Shown piece after piece: positions 10,460 through 20,422 of a DNA stretch of 64,000 nt (the stretch's first letter is position 1; each line of letters starts with the position of its first letter). Source of the DNA: Microbulbifer yueqingensis. Its GTDB lineage: Bacteria > Pseudomonadota > Gammaproteobacteria > Pseudomonadales > Cellvibrionaceae. Made by a program: the position numbers and the translations under genes. The notes below the pieces were generated by a model. The model was not told the origin of the DNA. It ran no database searches and saw only the letters and a program-made list of their open reading frames with translations. The stretch spans positions 200,963 to 264,962 of the forward strand of contig NZ_FNFH01000001.1 of NCBI RefSeq assembly GCF_900100355.1. The letters are read 5' to 3'.

Positions 10460-11341
10460 TCAGTCGAATGAGCGCACGTTCATCAGCCGCGCGAACAGGC
10501 TGGAGGTGTCCCAGCGGCCGCCACCCAGCGCCTGGACCTCGCTGTAAAACTGGTCCACGAGGGCAGTGACCGGGAGCAGGGCCCCGTTGCGCTGGGCCTC
10601 GTCGAGGACGATAGCCAGGTCCTTGCGCATCCAGTCGACGGCAAAGCCATGCTCGTACTCACCCGCCAGCATGGTCTTGTAGCGGTTTTCCATCTGCCAG
10701 CTCTGGGCCGCCCCCTTGGAGATCACCTCGACAACCTGCTCGGCATCCAGGCCCGCCGCCCGGGCGAAGTGAAGCCCCTCGGCCAGACCCTGCACCACAC
10801 CGGCAATACACACCTGGTTGACCATCTTGCACAGCTGGCCACTCCCCACCGGGCCCAGCAGGCTGACGGCGCGGGCATAGCATTCGATAAAGGGCCGGGC
10901 GCGCTCGTAATCGCCCTTCTCTCCCCCCACCATTACGGTGAGCACCCCGTTCTCCGCGCCCGCCTGGCCGCCGGATACCGGTGCATCCAGGAAACCTGTA
11001 CCCTGCTCCCGCGCCTTTTCCGCCAGCTCGCGCGCGACATCGGCCGAAGCGGTGGTGTGGTCCACGAACAGGCTTCCCGGCGACATGCCCGCGAAGGCAC
11101 CGGAATCACCCGTCACCACCTCGCGCAGGTCGTGATCATTGCCCACACACGCAAACACCAGCTCCGCTCCGCGAGCCGCCTCTGCGGGTGTCGCACAGAC
11201 TGTGCCCGGGTAATCACCGACCCACTGTTCCGCGCGGCTGGCAGTGCGGTTGTAGACTCGTACAGAATGCCCGGCCCGGGCGAGAAAGCCCGCCATGGGA
11301 TAGCCCATGACGCCGAGTCCGAGAAAAGCTACCGTCGTCAT
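10460..11341 (-). CDS. NAD(P)-dependent beta-hydroxyacid dehydrogenase (3-hydroxyisobutyrate dehydrogenase family)
   Basis: 293 residues. Rossmann motif GLGVMGYPMAGFLARAG at residues 7-23; substrate motif DAPVSGGQAGAENG; catalytic lysine in GQLCKMVNQ. The family reduces or oxidises small 2-methyl-3-hydroxy acids, tartronate semialdehyde, or (YihU) sulfolactaldehyde. The C-terminal all-helical domain is complete. It lies seven bases after uppP and 32 bases before the glycosyltransferase, so it is in the same operon, but that context does not define the substrate. Confidence 0.92.
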   Translation of the reverse strand: MTTVAFLGLGVMGYPMAGFLARAGHSVRVYNRTASRAEQWVGDYPGTVCATPAEAARGAELVFACVGNDHDLREVVTGDSGAFAGMSPGSLFVDHTTASADVARELAEKAREQGTGFLDAPVSGGQAGAENGVLTVMVGGEKGDYERARPFIECYARAVSLLGPVGSGQLCKMVNQVCIAGVVQGLAEGLHFARAAGLDAEQVVEVISKGAAQSWQMENRYKTMLAGEYEHGFAVDWMRKDLAIVLDEAQRNGALLPVTALVDQFYSEVQALGGGRWDTSSLFARLMNVRSFD

Positions 11342-11348
11342 CGCTCGA

Positions 11349-12146
11349 TCACCCCCAGATCATCCAGATCAACGCCGCACCCAGCACCAGGCGATAGATG
11401 GCAAAAGGTGCCATCCCGATGCGGCTGATAAATTGCAGGAAAAAGTGAATGCACAGATAGGCGCTGATGCCCGATAGCATCGCTCCCAGCAGGATATCGC
11501 CCCAGGGGACAGCTTCCTCCGCAAGCAGGTCGAAGGTAAGCAGCAGCGCGCTGAGTGCGATTACCGGGATCGACATCAGGAAGGAGAACCGGGCCGCCGC
11601 CTCACGTTTCATCCCCAGCATCAGGCCCGCGGTCATGGTAATTCCGGAGCGTGAGGTGCCGGGGATCAGCGCCAGGGCCTGGGCGACGCCGATCATCAGG
11701 GCCATTTTCCAGTTGAGCTGGGCCAGGGTCAGCTGACGCCGGGCGCGCACGTCAGCCCACCATAACAGGACCCCGAAGCCGATGGTGGCGGCGGCGATCA
11801 CCGCTGCCGAGCGCAGGTTGTGCTCGATAAAGCCCTTGAAAGCCAGCCCTGTCAGCCCCGCCGGGATCGTTGCCAGCACAATCAGCCAGGCCAGGCGGCC
11901 CTCGTCCGTAAAGTGCCTGGTCACCAGTCCGCCCAGACCGTCGCGCAGCAGTGCCCATACCTCGTGGCGGAAGTAGAAGATCACCGCCGTCAGGGAACCG
12001 AAATGCACTGCGACGTCAAAAGCGAGTCCCTGGTCCGGCCAGCCGAGGACCTCCTTGGGCAGGATCAGGTGGGCGGAGCTGGAGATGGGCAGGAATTCCG
12101 TCAGCCCCTGGATCAGGGCCAGGACAATAATCTGAAAAATTTCCAT
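11349..12146 (-). CDS. uppP: Undecaprenyl-diphosphatase UppP (BacA)
   Basis: 265 residues, polytopic inner-membrane protein with about eight helices. It removes phosphate from undecaprenyl diphosphate to recycle the lipid carrier used for peptidoglycan and other envelope polymers. The two family signatures are visible: [16 protein letters not shown] (residues 16-31) and [16 protein letters not shown] with the catalytic serine/arginine pair. It lies 18 bases downstream of tsaB. Confidence 0.97.
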   Translation of the reverse strand: MEIFQIIVLALIQGLTEFLPISSSAHLILPKEVLGWPDQGLAFDVAVHFGSLTAVIFYFRHEVWALLRDGLGGLVTRHFTDEGRLAWLIVLATIPAGLTGLAFKGFIEHNLRSAAVIAAATIGFGVLLWWADVRARRQLTLAQLNWKMALMIGVAQALALIPGTSRSGITMTAGLMLGMKREAAARFSFLMSIPVIALSALLLTFDLLAEEAVPWGDILLGAMLSGISAYLCIHFFLQFISRIGMAPFAIYRLVLGAALIWMIWG

Positions 12147-12164
12147 AGCTAACCTGTTTACTGC

Positions 12165-12866
12165 TTATTGCGGGCGGATCTTCTGCCGCTTTTTCCAGGT
12201 GACTTCGTTGCGCAGGTACACGGGCTCCAGCTGCTCGGCGCTCACCGCCTTGCCCGCCTGTGCCAGCGGCAGCGCCAGTTCGGCGAGATCGCGCGCGTGG
12301 ATGGGGCAATCGAGGTCAATGGCGGCCACGGGGGCCGCAGCCAGTTCCGGGTAATGCCAACCCGGCCCGGCCCCGTACAGGGCACCCTCGATGCCCGCCG
12401 CAGAGAGGGAGGCCGTCGCCTCCGCGGGATCCTCTACGGCCTCCGGCACGATGCTCTCGGCCGGCGCTGCCGGCGAATAGGCCCCCCAGTAGACCTGCTG
12501 CATGCGCGCATCCAGTGCGGCCACAATCGTGCCGGCGTGCCATTCGGGGTGCTTGCGCCGCGCGCCGGCCGCGAGGGCAGCGAGGCTGGAGACAGGGATC
12601 ACCGGCAGGCCGGCGGCAAATGCCAGGCCCTGGACGCTGCTGATGGCAATTCTCAGCCCGGTGAAGGAACCCGGGCCCCGGCTGACCGCCAGGGCGTCGA
12701 GCTGCGCCAGCTTGAGGCCCGCCTCGGCCAGCACCCGGTCCACCATCGGCAGGAGCCGGCGGGTATGGTCGCGCTCTGCCGCGACAAACTGCTCCGTGAG
12801 CCGGCCGCCATCGTTGAGGGCGACTGAGCAGGAGCCGGAGGTGGTGTCGAGGGCGAGGATTTTCAC
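12165..12866 (-). CDS. tsaB: tRNA threonylcarbamoyladenosine biosynthesis protein TsaB
   Basis: 233 residues, ASKHA fold. It is the partner and activator of TsaD in making t6A37 in ANN-decoding tRNAs. Motifs: ILALDTTSGSCSVAL at the N-terminus, DALAVSRGPGSFTGLRIAISSVQGLAFA, and AALDARMQQVYWGAY. Start is GTG 12866 (VKILALDTT), preceded by AAGGGA; a longer frame to 12908 adds 14 residues with no resemblance to the family. First gene of the four-gene unit that includes uppP and the DUF3524 glycosyltransferase. Confidence 0.95.
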   Translation of the reverse strand: MKILALDTTSGSCSVALNDGGRLTEQFVAAERDHTRRLLPMVDRVLAEAGLKLAQLDALAVSRGPGSFTGLRIAISSVQGLAFAAGLPVIPVSSLAALAAGARRKHPEWHAGTIVAALDARMQQVYWGAYSPAAPAESIVPEAVEDPAEATASLSAAGIEGALYGAGPGWHYPELAAAPVAAIDLDCPIHARDLAELALPLAQAGKAVSAEQLEPVYLRNEVTWKKRQKIRPQ

Positions 12867-12956
12867 TGCTGGCGGATCCCTTAACTTGCGAGGGGCGAAT
12901 TGTGGCACGTCCGTCGCTGTACGTCATCGGGGGAATCGTCCCGGGGGGAGGCTAAA

Positions 12957-12983
12957 CGCAAAAGCCCCGGTGCTACCGGGGCT
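12957..12983 (-). terminator. Rho-independent terminator of the histone-like gene
   Basis: Perfect 9-bp stem AGCCCCGGT/ACCGGGGCT with a three-base loop (12963-12983). On the minus strand the stem runs on into TTTTGCGTTT. It lies 28 bases after the stop of the AT-hook protein and ahead of tsaB. Confidence 0.9.
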
Positions 12984-13010
12984 CTGCAGGGCTGGTGCCG
13001 GACTGGCCGG

Positions 13011-13826
13011 CTAGGAGGCTTTCTTCTTGGGCGGCCTGCCACGACGCGCGGTGGACTTCTTCACCGCCGTGGTTTTCCTGGCCTTGGACTTCTTGGTCGC
13101 GGCCGCAGACTTGGGTGGACGGCCCGGCCCGCGGCTCGTCGATTTCCTGGCATTGCCCGCCTTCGATGCTGACTTCTTCGGCCGGCCCGGGCTCTTGGTG
13201 GTGGCCTTCTTGCGCGCGGCCTTCTTCGAGGGCTTTTTCGCTGCCTTCTTCGCCGCCTTCTTGGCATCCGCCTTGGACTTGGCCTCCGCCTTCTTGTCCA
13301 GCTCCTTCACCTTCGCATTGGCCTTCTTGGCCGCCTGCTTCACCTTGGCATCGGCTTTCTTTTCCGCAGCCTTGAGCTTCTTGGTATCTGCCTTTTCACG
13401 GGATTTGGACCAGCGCTTCTCATACGCCGACATCGCGGACTTCTTATCTTTTTCCCGTTTGCTCGACAGGCTGTCAGACAGGTCGGAGAGCTTCTGCTTG
13501 GCCGCTTCTTCCACCTGGCGTACGGCATCCATTGCCTTTGCTTTCGCAAGCTCCAGCTTCGCGGAGGCGGACTTGGCGCGCAAATCCTTTAATTTCTGGT
13601 TGGCGCTGGTCAAAGACTTCTTGGATGCAGCGGTCCCGGTTTTCTGGGCCCGCTCCCTGGCCTTGGCCACGCGATCGGCCTGGGCGTCCACGGCCTTGCT
13701 GGCAGAATCTGCTGCTTTCTGGGCCTTGTTCAGCGCTGGCGATTGCTTGGACGGAGTACTTGCCTTGGTAGTGCGTTTGGCCGTGGCCTTCTTTTTTGCT
13801 GTGCGCTTTTTCGCTACTCGTGCCAT
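13011..13826 (-). CDS. Histone H1-like / AlgP-like lysine-alanine-rich DNA-binding protein with AT-hooks
   Basis: 271 residues from ATG 13826, preceded by AAGGAGACAAGGG. Extremely basic and low complexity: an N-terminal KKRTAKKKATAKRTTK stretch, a middle part (about residues 40-165) of heptad-like alanine/lysine helices likely to form a coiled coil, and a C-terminal KAAKKAAKKPSKKAARKK tail like histone H1. Four GRP cores with basic flanks (SPGRPKKS, RGPGRPPKS, ARRGRPPKK and similar) look like AT-hooks that bind the minor groove. AlgP (AlgR3) of Pseudomonas has a comparable repetitive tail. Likely a nucleoid-associated protein; target genes unknown. Stands alone with its own terminator. Confidence 0.85.
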   Translation of the reverse strand: MARVAKKRTAKKKATAKRTTKASTPSKQSPALNKAQKAADSASKAVDAQADRVAKARERAQKTGTAASKKSLTSANQKLKDLRAKSASAKLELAKAKAMDAVRQVEEAAKQKLSDLSDSLSSKREKDKKSAMSAYEKRWSKSREKADTKKLKAAEKKADAKVKQAAKKANAKVKELDKKAEAKSKADAKKAAKKAAKKPSKKAARKKATTKSPGRPKKSASKAGNARKSTSRGPGRPPKSAAATKKSKARKTTAVKKSTARRGRPPKKKAS

Positions 13827-14122
13827 CCCTTGTCTCCTTAATTGAGAAGAAGTACTTCTACCTACCCGAAAATGTGTCGGCATTTAAGCCGCTCTAATCG
13901 TCAGTCAGCCTCCCGATAAAAACCTGATGGCAGCTTGCTGGCAACAGGCAGGGAGCGGGTTACAAGGTCTATTTCCATGCAACTTTATCTAAGTTAATAA
14001 AAAAAACCTGCTTTGCAAGAAAAATGGGACAAAAAACCAGCTTTTCCGGTAAAAAAATCCTTTTTCCACCTTTTGCTTGCCGAAAATTCTCCGGAAGGGA
14101 ATAAAAGGGGCCCTTCGGGGGC

Positions 14123-15121
14123 TTAACAGGCGAGTGGTATTTTCTCTTCAATAATTGCCGCGAGTGCATCGATATGGTCCGGCCGCGCGTTCAGTGCCGG
14201 GATATAGCGGTACTCGCCCCCGCCGGCCCTCTGGAAATTAGCGCGATTCTCCTCAGCAATTTCCTCGATGGTTTCCAGGCAATCCGAGGCAAAAGCCGGG
14301 CAGATTACATCGACACTCGCGAGCCCTTCCCTTCCCCAGGCCTCCAGGGTTTTATCCGTATATGGCTGCAGCCATTCCGCCTTGCCAAAACGGGACTGGA
14401 AACAGACCTGCCAGCGGTCATCGGGTAAGCCCAGCTCCGCTGCCAGGTGTCGCGCCGTCTCCCGGCACTGGGTTTCATAGGGATCCCCCTTGCGCACATT
14501 GGCTTTCGGGATACCGTGAAATGACAGCAGGAGCTTTTCCGCGGCACCGTGTGTTTCCCAATGTTCCCGCACCGAGTTGGCCAGTGCGCGGATATAGAGT
14601 GAATGCCGGTAGTAGTCCCGCACCACGCTGATATCGGGTATATCGCGATTGGTGCGGTAGATCCGCGCCACCTGGTCGTAAATGGCCCCGGTTGTGGTGG
14701 CGGAGTACTGGGGATAGAGAGGCAATATCAGGAAGGAGTCGAACCCCTCCCGGCGCAGGCGCGCCACGGTGGAATCCAGGCCGGGCTTGCCGTAAGTCAT
14801 GGCATAGTCCACGGTAATATCGGGCCGGTTGTCCGCGAGGCGAGCCTGCAGAAGCTCCACCTGGCGGCGCGTATAGTAGTGAATCGGAGAGCCCTCCACC
14901 GGCTCTCCGTCGAGTCCCCGATTCCAGATCTCTTCGTAAGCCGGGGCTATACGCTTGGGGCGAAACGGCAGCACAAACCCATGCAATATTGCCATCCAGA
15001 GGGGACGGGGAATTTCCACGACCCGTGGATCGCCGAGGAACTCGCGCAAAAACTGCCTCACAGCGGGGGCCGTAGGCTCTTCCGGAGTCCCCAGGTTCAT
15101 AAGAATAACGGCGGTCGGCAT
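14123..15121 (-). CDS. hemH: Ferrochelatase HemH
   Basis: 332 residues. It inserts Fe2+ into protoporphyrin IX in the last step of haem synthesis, at the inner face of the membrane. Catalytic histidine in LLSFHGIPKANV; the metal-site glutamate in CPAFASDCLETIEEI; early motif ILMNLGTPEEPTAPAVRQFLREFL. The segment FLILPLYPQYSATTTGA is typical of proteobacterial enzymes. Start ATG 15121 after AGGGGTG. The approximately 300 bases after the stop, up to the histone-like start at 13826, are AT-rich with A-tracts and probably hold the promoter of that gene. Confidence 0.97.
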   Translation of the reverse strand: MPTAVILMNLGTPEEPTAPAVRQFLREFLGDPRVVEIPRPLWMAILHGFVLPFRPKRIAPAYEEIWNRGLDGEPVEGSPIHYYTRRQVELLQARLADNRPDITVDYAMTYGKPGLDSTVARLRREGFDSFLILPLYPQYSATTTGAIYDQVARIYRTNRDIPDISVVRDYYRHSLYIRALANSVREHWETHGAAEKLLLSFHGIPKANVRKGDPYETQCRETARHLAAELGLPDDRWQVCFQSRFGKAEWLQPYTDKTLEAWGREGLASVDVICPAFASDCLETIEEIAEENRANFQRAGGGEYRYIPALNARPDHIDALAAIIEEKIPLAC

Positions 15122-15320
15122 GTATCACCCCTGTAAAGCTCTCTAGCGTTATCGGGTTCCGGTTGCACATCTGAAAGGCACCGGCGGTCGCAGCGCTTGC
15201 CGAGGAAGACCATAGCAAGGCGGAAAACTGCGGTCACCCACGCAATCTCACTCCCCGCGGTACCTCGCGGGCGTTGTTGCCGGTTCACAATTACGGCCTG
15301 TGTCCGGGAGCCCACATAAA

Positions 15321-15344
15321 AAAAGCCCCCTATCGGGGGCTTTT
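15321..15344 (-). terminator. Terminator downstream of adk (may work in both directions)
   Basis: Stem GCCCCC/GGGGGC with loop TATC (15325-15340) flanked by A- and T-runs. On the minus strand it ends in TTTTTTTATG, on the plus strand in TTTTATA. It lies 57 bases after the adk stop. Confidence 0.93.
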
Positions 15345-15400
15345 ATACGTCAGGGATATCCGCCCGGATCCCCCGGCAATTGCTCACGCGCTTACTGCGG

Positions 15401-16075
<675 letters not shown>

Positions 16076-16253
16076 TTATACCGGCGGGTCAATGCCTGCC
16101 ACGCCAAAAGAGCGCTACCTTACACGCAGACCCCAGACAGGGCAAGGTTGCCACGCGGCGTGGCGCTGAACCGCTTCCAGCCGCCAGTCACATGATTCAC
16201 GCTATGCTAGTCAGTGCCAACCTGCACAAAAAACAACCGCTCGAGGCATTTCA

Positions 16254-17249
16254 ATGAAAATTGCCGTCTACAAGGCCCACCCTTACGACCGGAGCTACTT
16301 CGAACGCTACAATCGCCGCTTCGGCCATGAACTGGCCTATATCGACAGCGAACTGGACCAGGACACACTGGTACTGCGCCGGGACGCTCCCGTGCTCTGC
16401 ATTTTCGTCAACAACCCGGTGGACCGCACCCTGCTCAAACGCATGCGCACGGAGGGTGTGGAGATGCTGGCGCTGCGCTCCGCCGGTTTCAACCACGTCG
16501 ATATCGAGGCGGCCAATGAGCTCGGGATCCTGGTTGCAAATGTGCCCGGCTACTCCCCCTATGCCGTTGCCGAGCACGCCACTGCGCTGGCACTGTGCCT
16601 GATCAGGAAAATCCACCGTGCCCAGTCACGGGTACGGGAGGGCAACTTTGCCCTCGACGGGCTGATGGGCTTTGACCTTCACGGCAAGACCGTAGGGGTC
16701 GTCGGCACGGGCAAGATCGGCTCGGTCTTCGCACGGATAATGAATGGTTTCGGGTGTGAATTGCTGGGCACTGATCCAGAGGAAAGCCGGGAGTGCCGCC
16801 AGCTGGGGATGCGCTACGTGCCCCTGGAAACCCTGTGCCGGCAGGCAGACATCATTTCACTGCACTGCCCGCTGTTACCGGAGACCCATCACCTGATTGA
16901 CAGCCACATGCTGGCCAGGATGCGCGATGGCGTATGCCTGATCAACACGTCTCGCGGGGCCGTGGTCGACACCCCTGCCGTGATCAGTGCGCTCAAGAGC
17001 GGGAAAATCGGCTACCTGGGTATTGACGTCTATGAAGAGGAAGACACACTGTTCTTCGAGGATCGTTCGGACAGGATTCTTCGCGACGACGTGTTCGCAC
17101 GGCTTTTGACTTTCAATAATGTACTGGTGACCGGCCACCAGGGCTACTTTACCCGCGAGGCCATCAGCAATATCGCCAAGACAACCCTGGCAAATGTTAC
17201 CGAGTACGAGACCAGCGGTGAGTGCAGTAACGCCCTGTCCGCAACCTGA
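16254..17249 (+). CDS. ldhA: D-lactate dehydrogenase (2-hydroxyacid dehydrogenase, LdhA type)
   Basis: 331 residues. Reduces pyruvate to D-lactate with NADH. NAD motif VGVVGTGKIGSVFARIMNGFG; catalytic arginine in INTSRGAVVDT, glutamate in GIDVYEEEDTLFFED and histidine in VLVTGHQGYFTREA, the combination seen in fermentative D-LDH rather than in glycerate dehydrogenases. Single-gene unit ending 12 bases before the convergent mazG stop. In Pseudomonas ldhA also lies near the gacS-cysM-relA-mazG block. Confidence 0.92.
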   Translation: MKIAVYKAHPYDRSYFERYNRRFGHELAYIDSELDQDTLVLRRDAPVLCIFVNNPVDRTLLKRMRTEGVEMLALRSAGFNHVDIEAANELGILVANVPGYSPYAVAEHATALALCLIRKIHRAQSRVREGNFALDGLMGFDLHGKTVGVVGTGKIGSVFARIMNGFGCELLGTDPEESRECRQLGMRYVPLETLCRQADIISLHCPLLPETHHLIDSHMLARMRDGVCLINTSRGAVVDTPAVISALKSGKIGYLGIDVYEEEDTLFFEDRSDRILRDDVFARLLTFNNVLVTGHQGYFTREAISNIAKTTLANVTEYETSGECSNALSAT

Positions 17250-17261
17250 CAGCCCGGGCCG

Positions 17262-18104
17262 TCAGTCGGCCCCTCGCTCTGCTTCCTTGGCCCGGACCCA
17301 CAGGGCATCGAGTTCTGCCAGGGACGCCTCGGCGGGCCCGCGCCCCTCTGCGGCCAGCGCCGCTTCCACAGCCCCAAAGCGCCGTTCAAATTTCCGGTTG
17401 CAATCGCGCAGCGCTCTCTCGGGGTCCACTCTCAGGTGGCGCGCCGCGTTGATACAGCTGAACAGCAGGTCTCCCACTTCCTCACGCGCATGCGCTTCAT
17501 TCCCGCTGGCCATCGCCGCGCGCAATTCGGCAATTTCCTCCTCGATTTTGTCGAGCACGCCGTCGGCTGATGGCCAGTCGAAGCCTATCCCGGCCGCCCG
17601 CTTCTGCAGCTTAGCCGCGCGGGTCATGGCCGGCAGGTTACGGGCCACACCATCCAGCACGCCGGCCTCTCCCCTGGCCCCCCGCTCAGAGGCCTTGATC
17701 GCCTCCCAGTTGCGCTTGACCTCCGTCTCGTCAACCGCGTGGGCGGCCCGCCATCCGCGCAGCTCGCCTTCGGGAAATACATGCGGGTGGCGCCGGATCA
17801 GCTTGCGCACGAGGGTGTCGACGATACCGTCAAAATCGAAGAGCTCGCCTTCCCGGCCGAGCTGGGCATAGAAAATGACCTGGAACAGAAGGTCGCCGAG
17901 CTCCTCCGGCAAGTGTTCGAAGTCGCCGGCCTCAATCGCCTCCGCCACCTCGTAGGCCTCCTCGATAGTGGAGGGCACAATGCTGGCGAAATCCTGTTTC
18001 AGGTCCCACGGACAGCCGCCATCCGGGTCGCGCAGGCGCCCCATCAGGTACAGCAGGTCATTAACGGAATATTTCTCAGCCACGCTCAGCTCCGATCTTT
18101 TCAT
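17262..18104 (-). CDS. mazG: Nucleoside triphosphate pyrophosphohydrolase MazG
   Basis: 280 residues from ATG 18104 (MKRSELSVAEKYSVNDL); a TTG five codons earlier has a ribosome-like sequence touching it and is less likely. Two tandem MazG domains: the first with CPWDLKQ, EEAYEVAEAI and EELGDLLFQVIFYAQ, the second with EEEIAELRAAM and EEVGDLLFSCINAARHL, whose ExxE and ExxD residues bind Mg2+. It hydrolyses NTPs to NMP and PPi and is linked to (p)ppGpp turnover. Lies 45 bases downstream of relA, likely in one transcript. Confidence 0.95.
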   Translation of the reverse strand: MKRSELSVAEKYSVNDLLYLMGRLRDPDGGCPWDLKQDFASIVPSTIEEAYEVAEAIEAGDFEHLPEELGDLLFQVIFYAQLGREGELFDFDGIVDTLVRKLIRRHPHVFPEGELRGWRAAHAVDETEVKRNWEAIKASERGARGEAGVLDGVARNLPAMTRAAKLQKRAAGIGFDWPSADGVLDKIEEEIAELRAAMASGNEAHAREEVGDLLFSCINAARHLRVDPERALRDCNRKFERRFGAVEAALAAEGRGPAEASLAELDALWVRAKEAERGAD

Positions 18105-18149
18105 GGTATCGATGGCCAACCCTTCGGGCCGGGCGAAACCCCGGTGTGC

Positions 18150-20396
18150 TCAGTGGAGCACGCGGCGCTTGGCCGAGGCTACGTTGGGCAGCTGGTTGAT
18201 CCGGTGCAGCACGCGGCTCAGCTCCTCGAAATTGTGAATCTCCGCCGTGAGCACCATATCCACCGTGTGCTTGTGCTTGTTCGAGCAGGTCTGCATGGCG
18301 GTAATATTGATCCGCTGGTGGTCCAGCATGGCGGTGATGTCGCGCAGCAGGCCATGGCGATCATAGGCCTCGATCATGATTTCTACCGCGTAAAGTTCGC
18401 GGGGTTTTTCGGCCCACTCCACCTGCAGTACCCGCTCATGCTCCTCCGCCTGCATGCGCAGCATATTCGCGCAATCCTTGCGATGGATGGAGACGCCGCG
18501 CCCGAGGGTGATATAGCCCATGATCTCGTCACCGGGCACCGGGTTACAGCAGCGCGCGATATGGGTCAGCAGGTTACCCACCCCATCGATATAAACGTCC
18601 GCCTGGCCATCACTGCGTGCCACCGAGGCGGTAAGCGACGGCACTGATTCCGCCTTCTCCACCTTGACCATCCGCTGTGCCGCATTGAGCACCTGGCCGA
18701 CGCCGATGTCCCCGGCGCCGACCGCGGCGTAGAGGTCGTCCAGCGAATGCATGTTGAGTTTGGCTGCAAGGGCGGCGAAATCGAAATCGATCAGCGCCAG
18801 TTGCTTGAACTCACCGTCGAGAATCGCACGGCCATCGGCAATATTCTGGTCCCGCGCCTGCTGCTTGAACCAGTGGATGATCTTGGCCCTTGCCCGGGAA
18901 GTGGTGATGTAACCCATCCCCGGCGAGAGCCAGTCGCGGCTCGGCGCCTCGCGCTTGCCGGTAAGGATTTCCACCTGGTTGGCGGTCTGCAATTCATGGT
19001 TGAGCGGCACTATGCGGCCATCCACCTTGGCCCCGCGGCACCGATGGCCGATCTCGGTGTGGATCTTGTAGGCGAAGTCCAGCGGCGTGGCGCCACTCGG
19101 CAAATCCACCACATGGCCGTCAGGCGTGAATACGTAGATACGGGTATCCGCCTCACTGGACTGGAGATCATCCTGGAGGGGGTTACCGCCCACCTCTTCG
19201 TGCCAGTCGAGCACCTGGCGCAGCCAGGAGATTTTCTGCTCGTAACTGTCCCTGCCCTGGGAGTCCTTATCCGTACCCTTATAGCGCCAGTGGGCACAGA
19301 CGCCGTACTCGGCCTCCTCATGCATGGCGAAGGTGCGAATCTGCACCTCCAGCACTTTGCGCTCGGGACCGATAACCGCGGTGTGCAGCGAGCGGTAGCC
19401 GTTTTCCTTGGGAGAGGCAATGTAATCGTCGAACTCGTTCGGAATATTTCGCCAGAGGTTATGGACTATACCCAGCACCGCGTAACAGTCACGCACGGTC
19501 GGCACCAGGATACGCACCGCGCGGATGTCGTAAACCTGGGAGAACCCGATGTTCTTGCGCCGCATCTTGCGCCAGATACTGTAGATGTGCTTTGCGCGCC
19601 CGTAGACCTCACCCTCGATATCCGCCCGCACCAGCTCGCCGCGCAGGAGCTCGAGCACCTCGTCGATGTATTTCTGCCGATCCAGCCGCTTTTCGTCCAG
19701 CAACCGCGCAATCTGCATGTAGTCGTCCGGCTCGAGGTAGCGGAATGAGAGGTCTTCCAGCTCCCACTTGATATGGCCGATACCCAACCGGTGGGCAAGC
19801 GGCGCATAGACATCCGCCACTTCCCGGGCCACGCGGCGGCGCTTGGCGGGGTCGGCGTTTTTCGCGGCGCGAATGGCACAGGTGCGCTCGGCAAGCTTGA
19901 TCAGCGCCACCCGTACGTCGTCCACCAGGGCCACCAGCATCCGGCGGATATTTTCCGAGTGCTCCTCGACCGCCCCCCTGGCACTGTGGGAATCCGTATC
20001 CGCGCTGCGACTGCGGATCGCCGCCATCCGCAGCACACCGCGAATCAGCTTGGCGACCTTCTTGCCGAATTCTTCCTCGACGACCTTCAGTTGCAGGCGC
20101 TTTTCCCGCACCGCTCGGTAGAGCACCGCGGCGCAGAGTGCTTCCCCGTCAACCTGCAGGTCCGCCAGGATCTCCGCCATCTCCAGGCCGGTAAGATAGC
20201 TGCTGGCACCTTCGGCCCAGATATTTTCCGCGGCGATGGCTCGCTGCTCGGCATCACTGCTGACCTCCGCAGCACGGCGCAGGGTCACCAGTACCCCGCC
20301 GTCGAGATTGGCCAGGGTCTGGATGTGGCGCAACCAGGACTCCAGGTCCAGTTCGCCCTTGGCGCCAAAGGAGTGATGCTTTCTGACTTGTACCAT
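18150..20396 (-). CDS. relA: GTP pyrophosphokinase RelA
   Basis: 748 residues, full-length long RSH protein. The N-terminal HD domain is degenerate (AAVLYRAVREKRL where hydrolases have a conserved HD pair), as in monofunctional RelA. Synthetase core: YDIRAVRILVPTVRDCYAVLG and ASPKENGYRSLHTAVIGP. TGS domain around YVFTPDGHVVDLPSGATPLDFAYKIHTEIGHRC; zinc-finger/ZFD part with ARCCNPVPGDEIMGYITLGRGVSIHRKDC; ACT domain at the end. It makes (p)ppGpp on stalled ribosomes. Followed by mazG. Confidence 0.98.
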   Translation of the reverse strand: MVQVRKHHSFGAKGELDLESWLRHIQTLANLDGGVLVTLRRAAEVSSDAEQRAIAAENIWAEGASSYLTGLEMAEILADLQVDGEALCAAVLYRAVREKRLQLKVVEEEFGKKVAKLIRGVLRMAAIRSRSADTDSHSARGAVEEHSENIRRMLVALVDDVRVALIKLAERTCAIRAAKNADPAKRRRVAREVADVYAPLAHRLGIGHIKWELEDLSFRYLEPDDYMQIARLLDEKRLDRQKYIDEVLELLRGELVRADIEGEVYGRAKHIYSIWRKMRRKNIGFSQVYDIRAVRILVPTVRDCYAVLGIVHNLWRNIPNEFDDYIASPKENGYRSLHTAVIGPERKVLEVQIRTFAMHEEAEYGVCAHWRYKGTDKDSQGRDSYEQKISWLRQVLDWHEEVGGNPLQDDLQSSEADTRIYVFTPDGHVVDLPSGATPLDFAYKIHTEIGHRCRGAKVDGRIVPLNHELQTANQVEILTGKREAPSRDWLSPGMGYITTSRARAKIIHWFKQQARDQNIADGRAILDGEFKQLALIDFDFAALAAKLNMHSLDDLYAAVGAGDIGVGQVLNAAQRMVKVEKAESVPSLTASVARSDGQADVYIDGVGNLLTHIARCCNPVPGDEIMGYITLGRGVSIHRKDCANMLRMQAEEHERVLQVEWAEKPRELYAVEIMIEAYDRHGLLRDITAMLDHQRINITAMQTCSNKHKHTVDMVLTAEIHNFEELSRVLHRINQLPNVASAKRRVLH

Positions 20397-20422
20397 CGGA
20401 CTACTTGCTATTCCCGCATCAG

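Noticed and set aside
13140..13330. Short tandem repeats suggestive of a CRISPR or minisatellite
   Set aside because: They are codon-level repeats of the Lys/Ala-rich tail, without regular spacers.
13027..13845. 272-codon hydrophobic-looking plus-strand frame (many F, L, A)
   Set aside because: It is the reverse complement of the lysine/alanine-rich histone-like gene; AAG codons read as CTT/TTC give a false membrane-protein look.
14101..14125. Possible terminator overlapping the hemH stop
   Set aside because: Only a four-base-pair stem can be formed reliably before the T-run, and it overlaps the stop codon.
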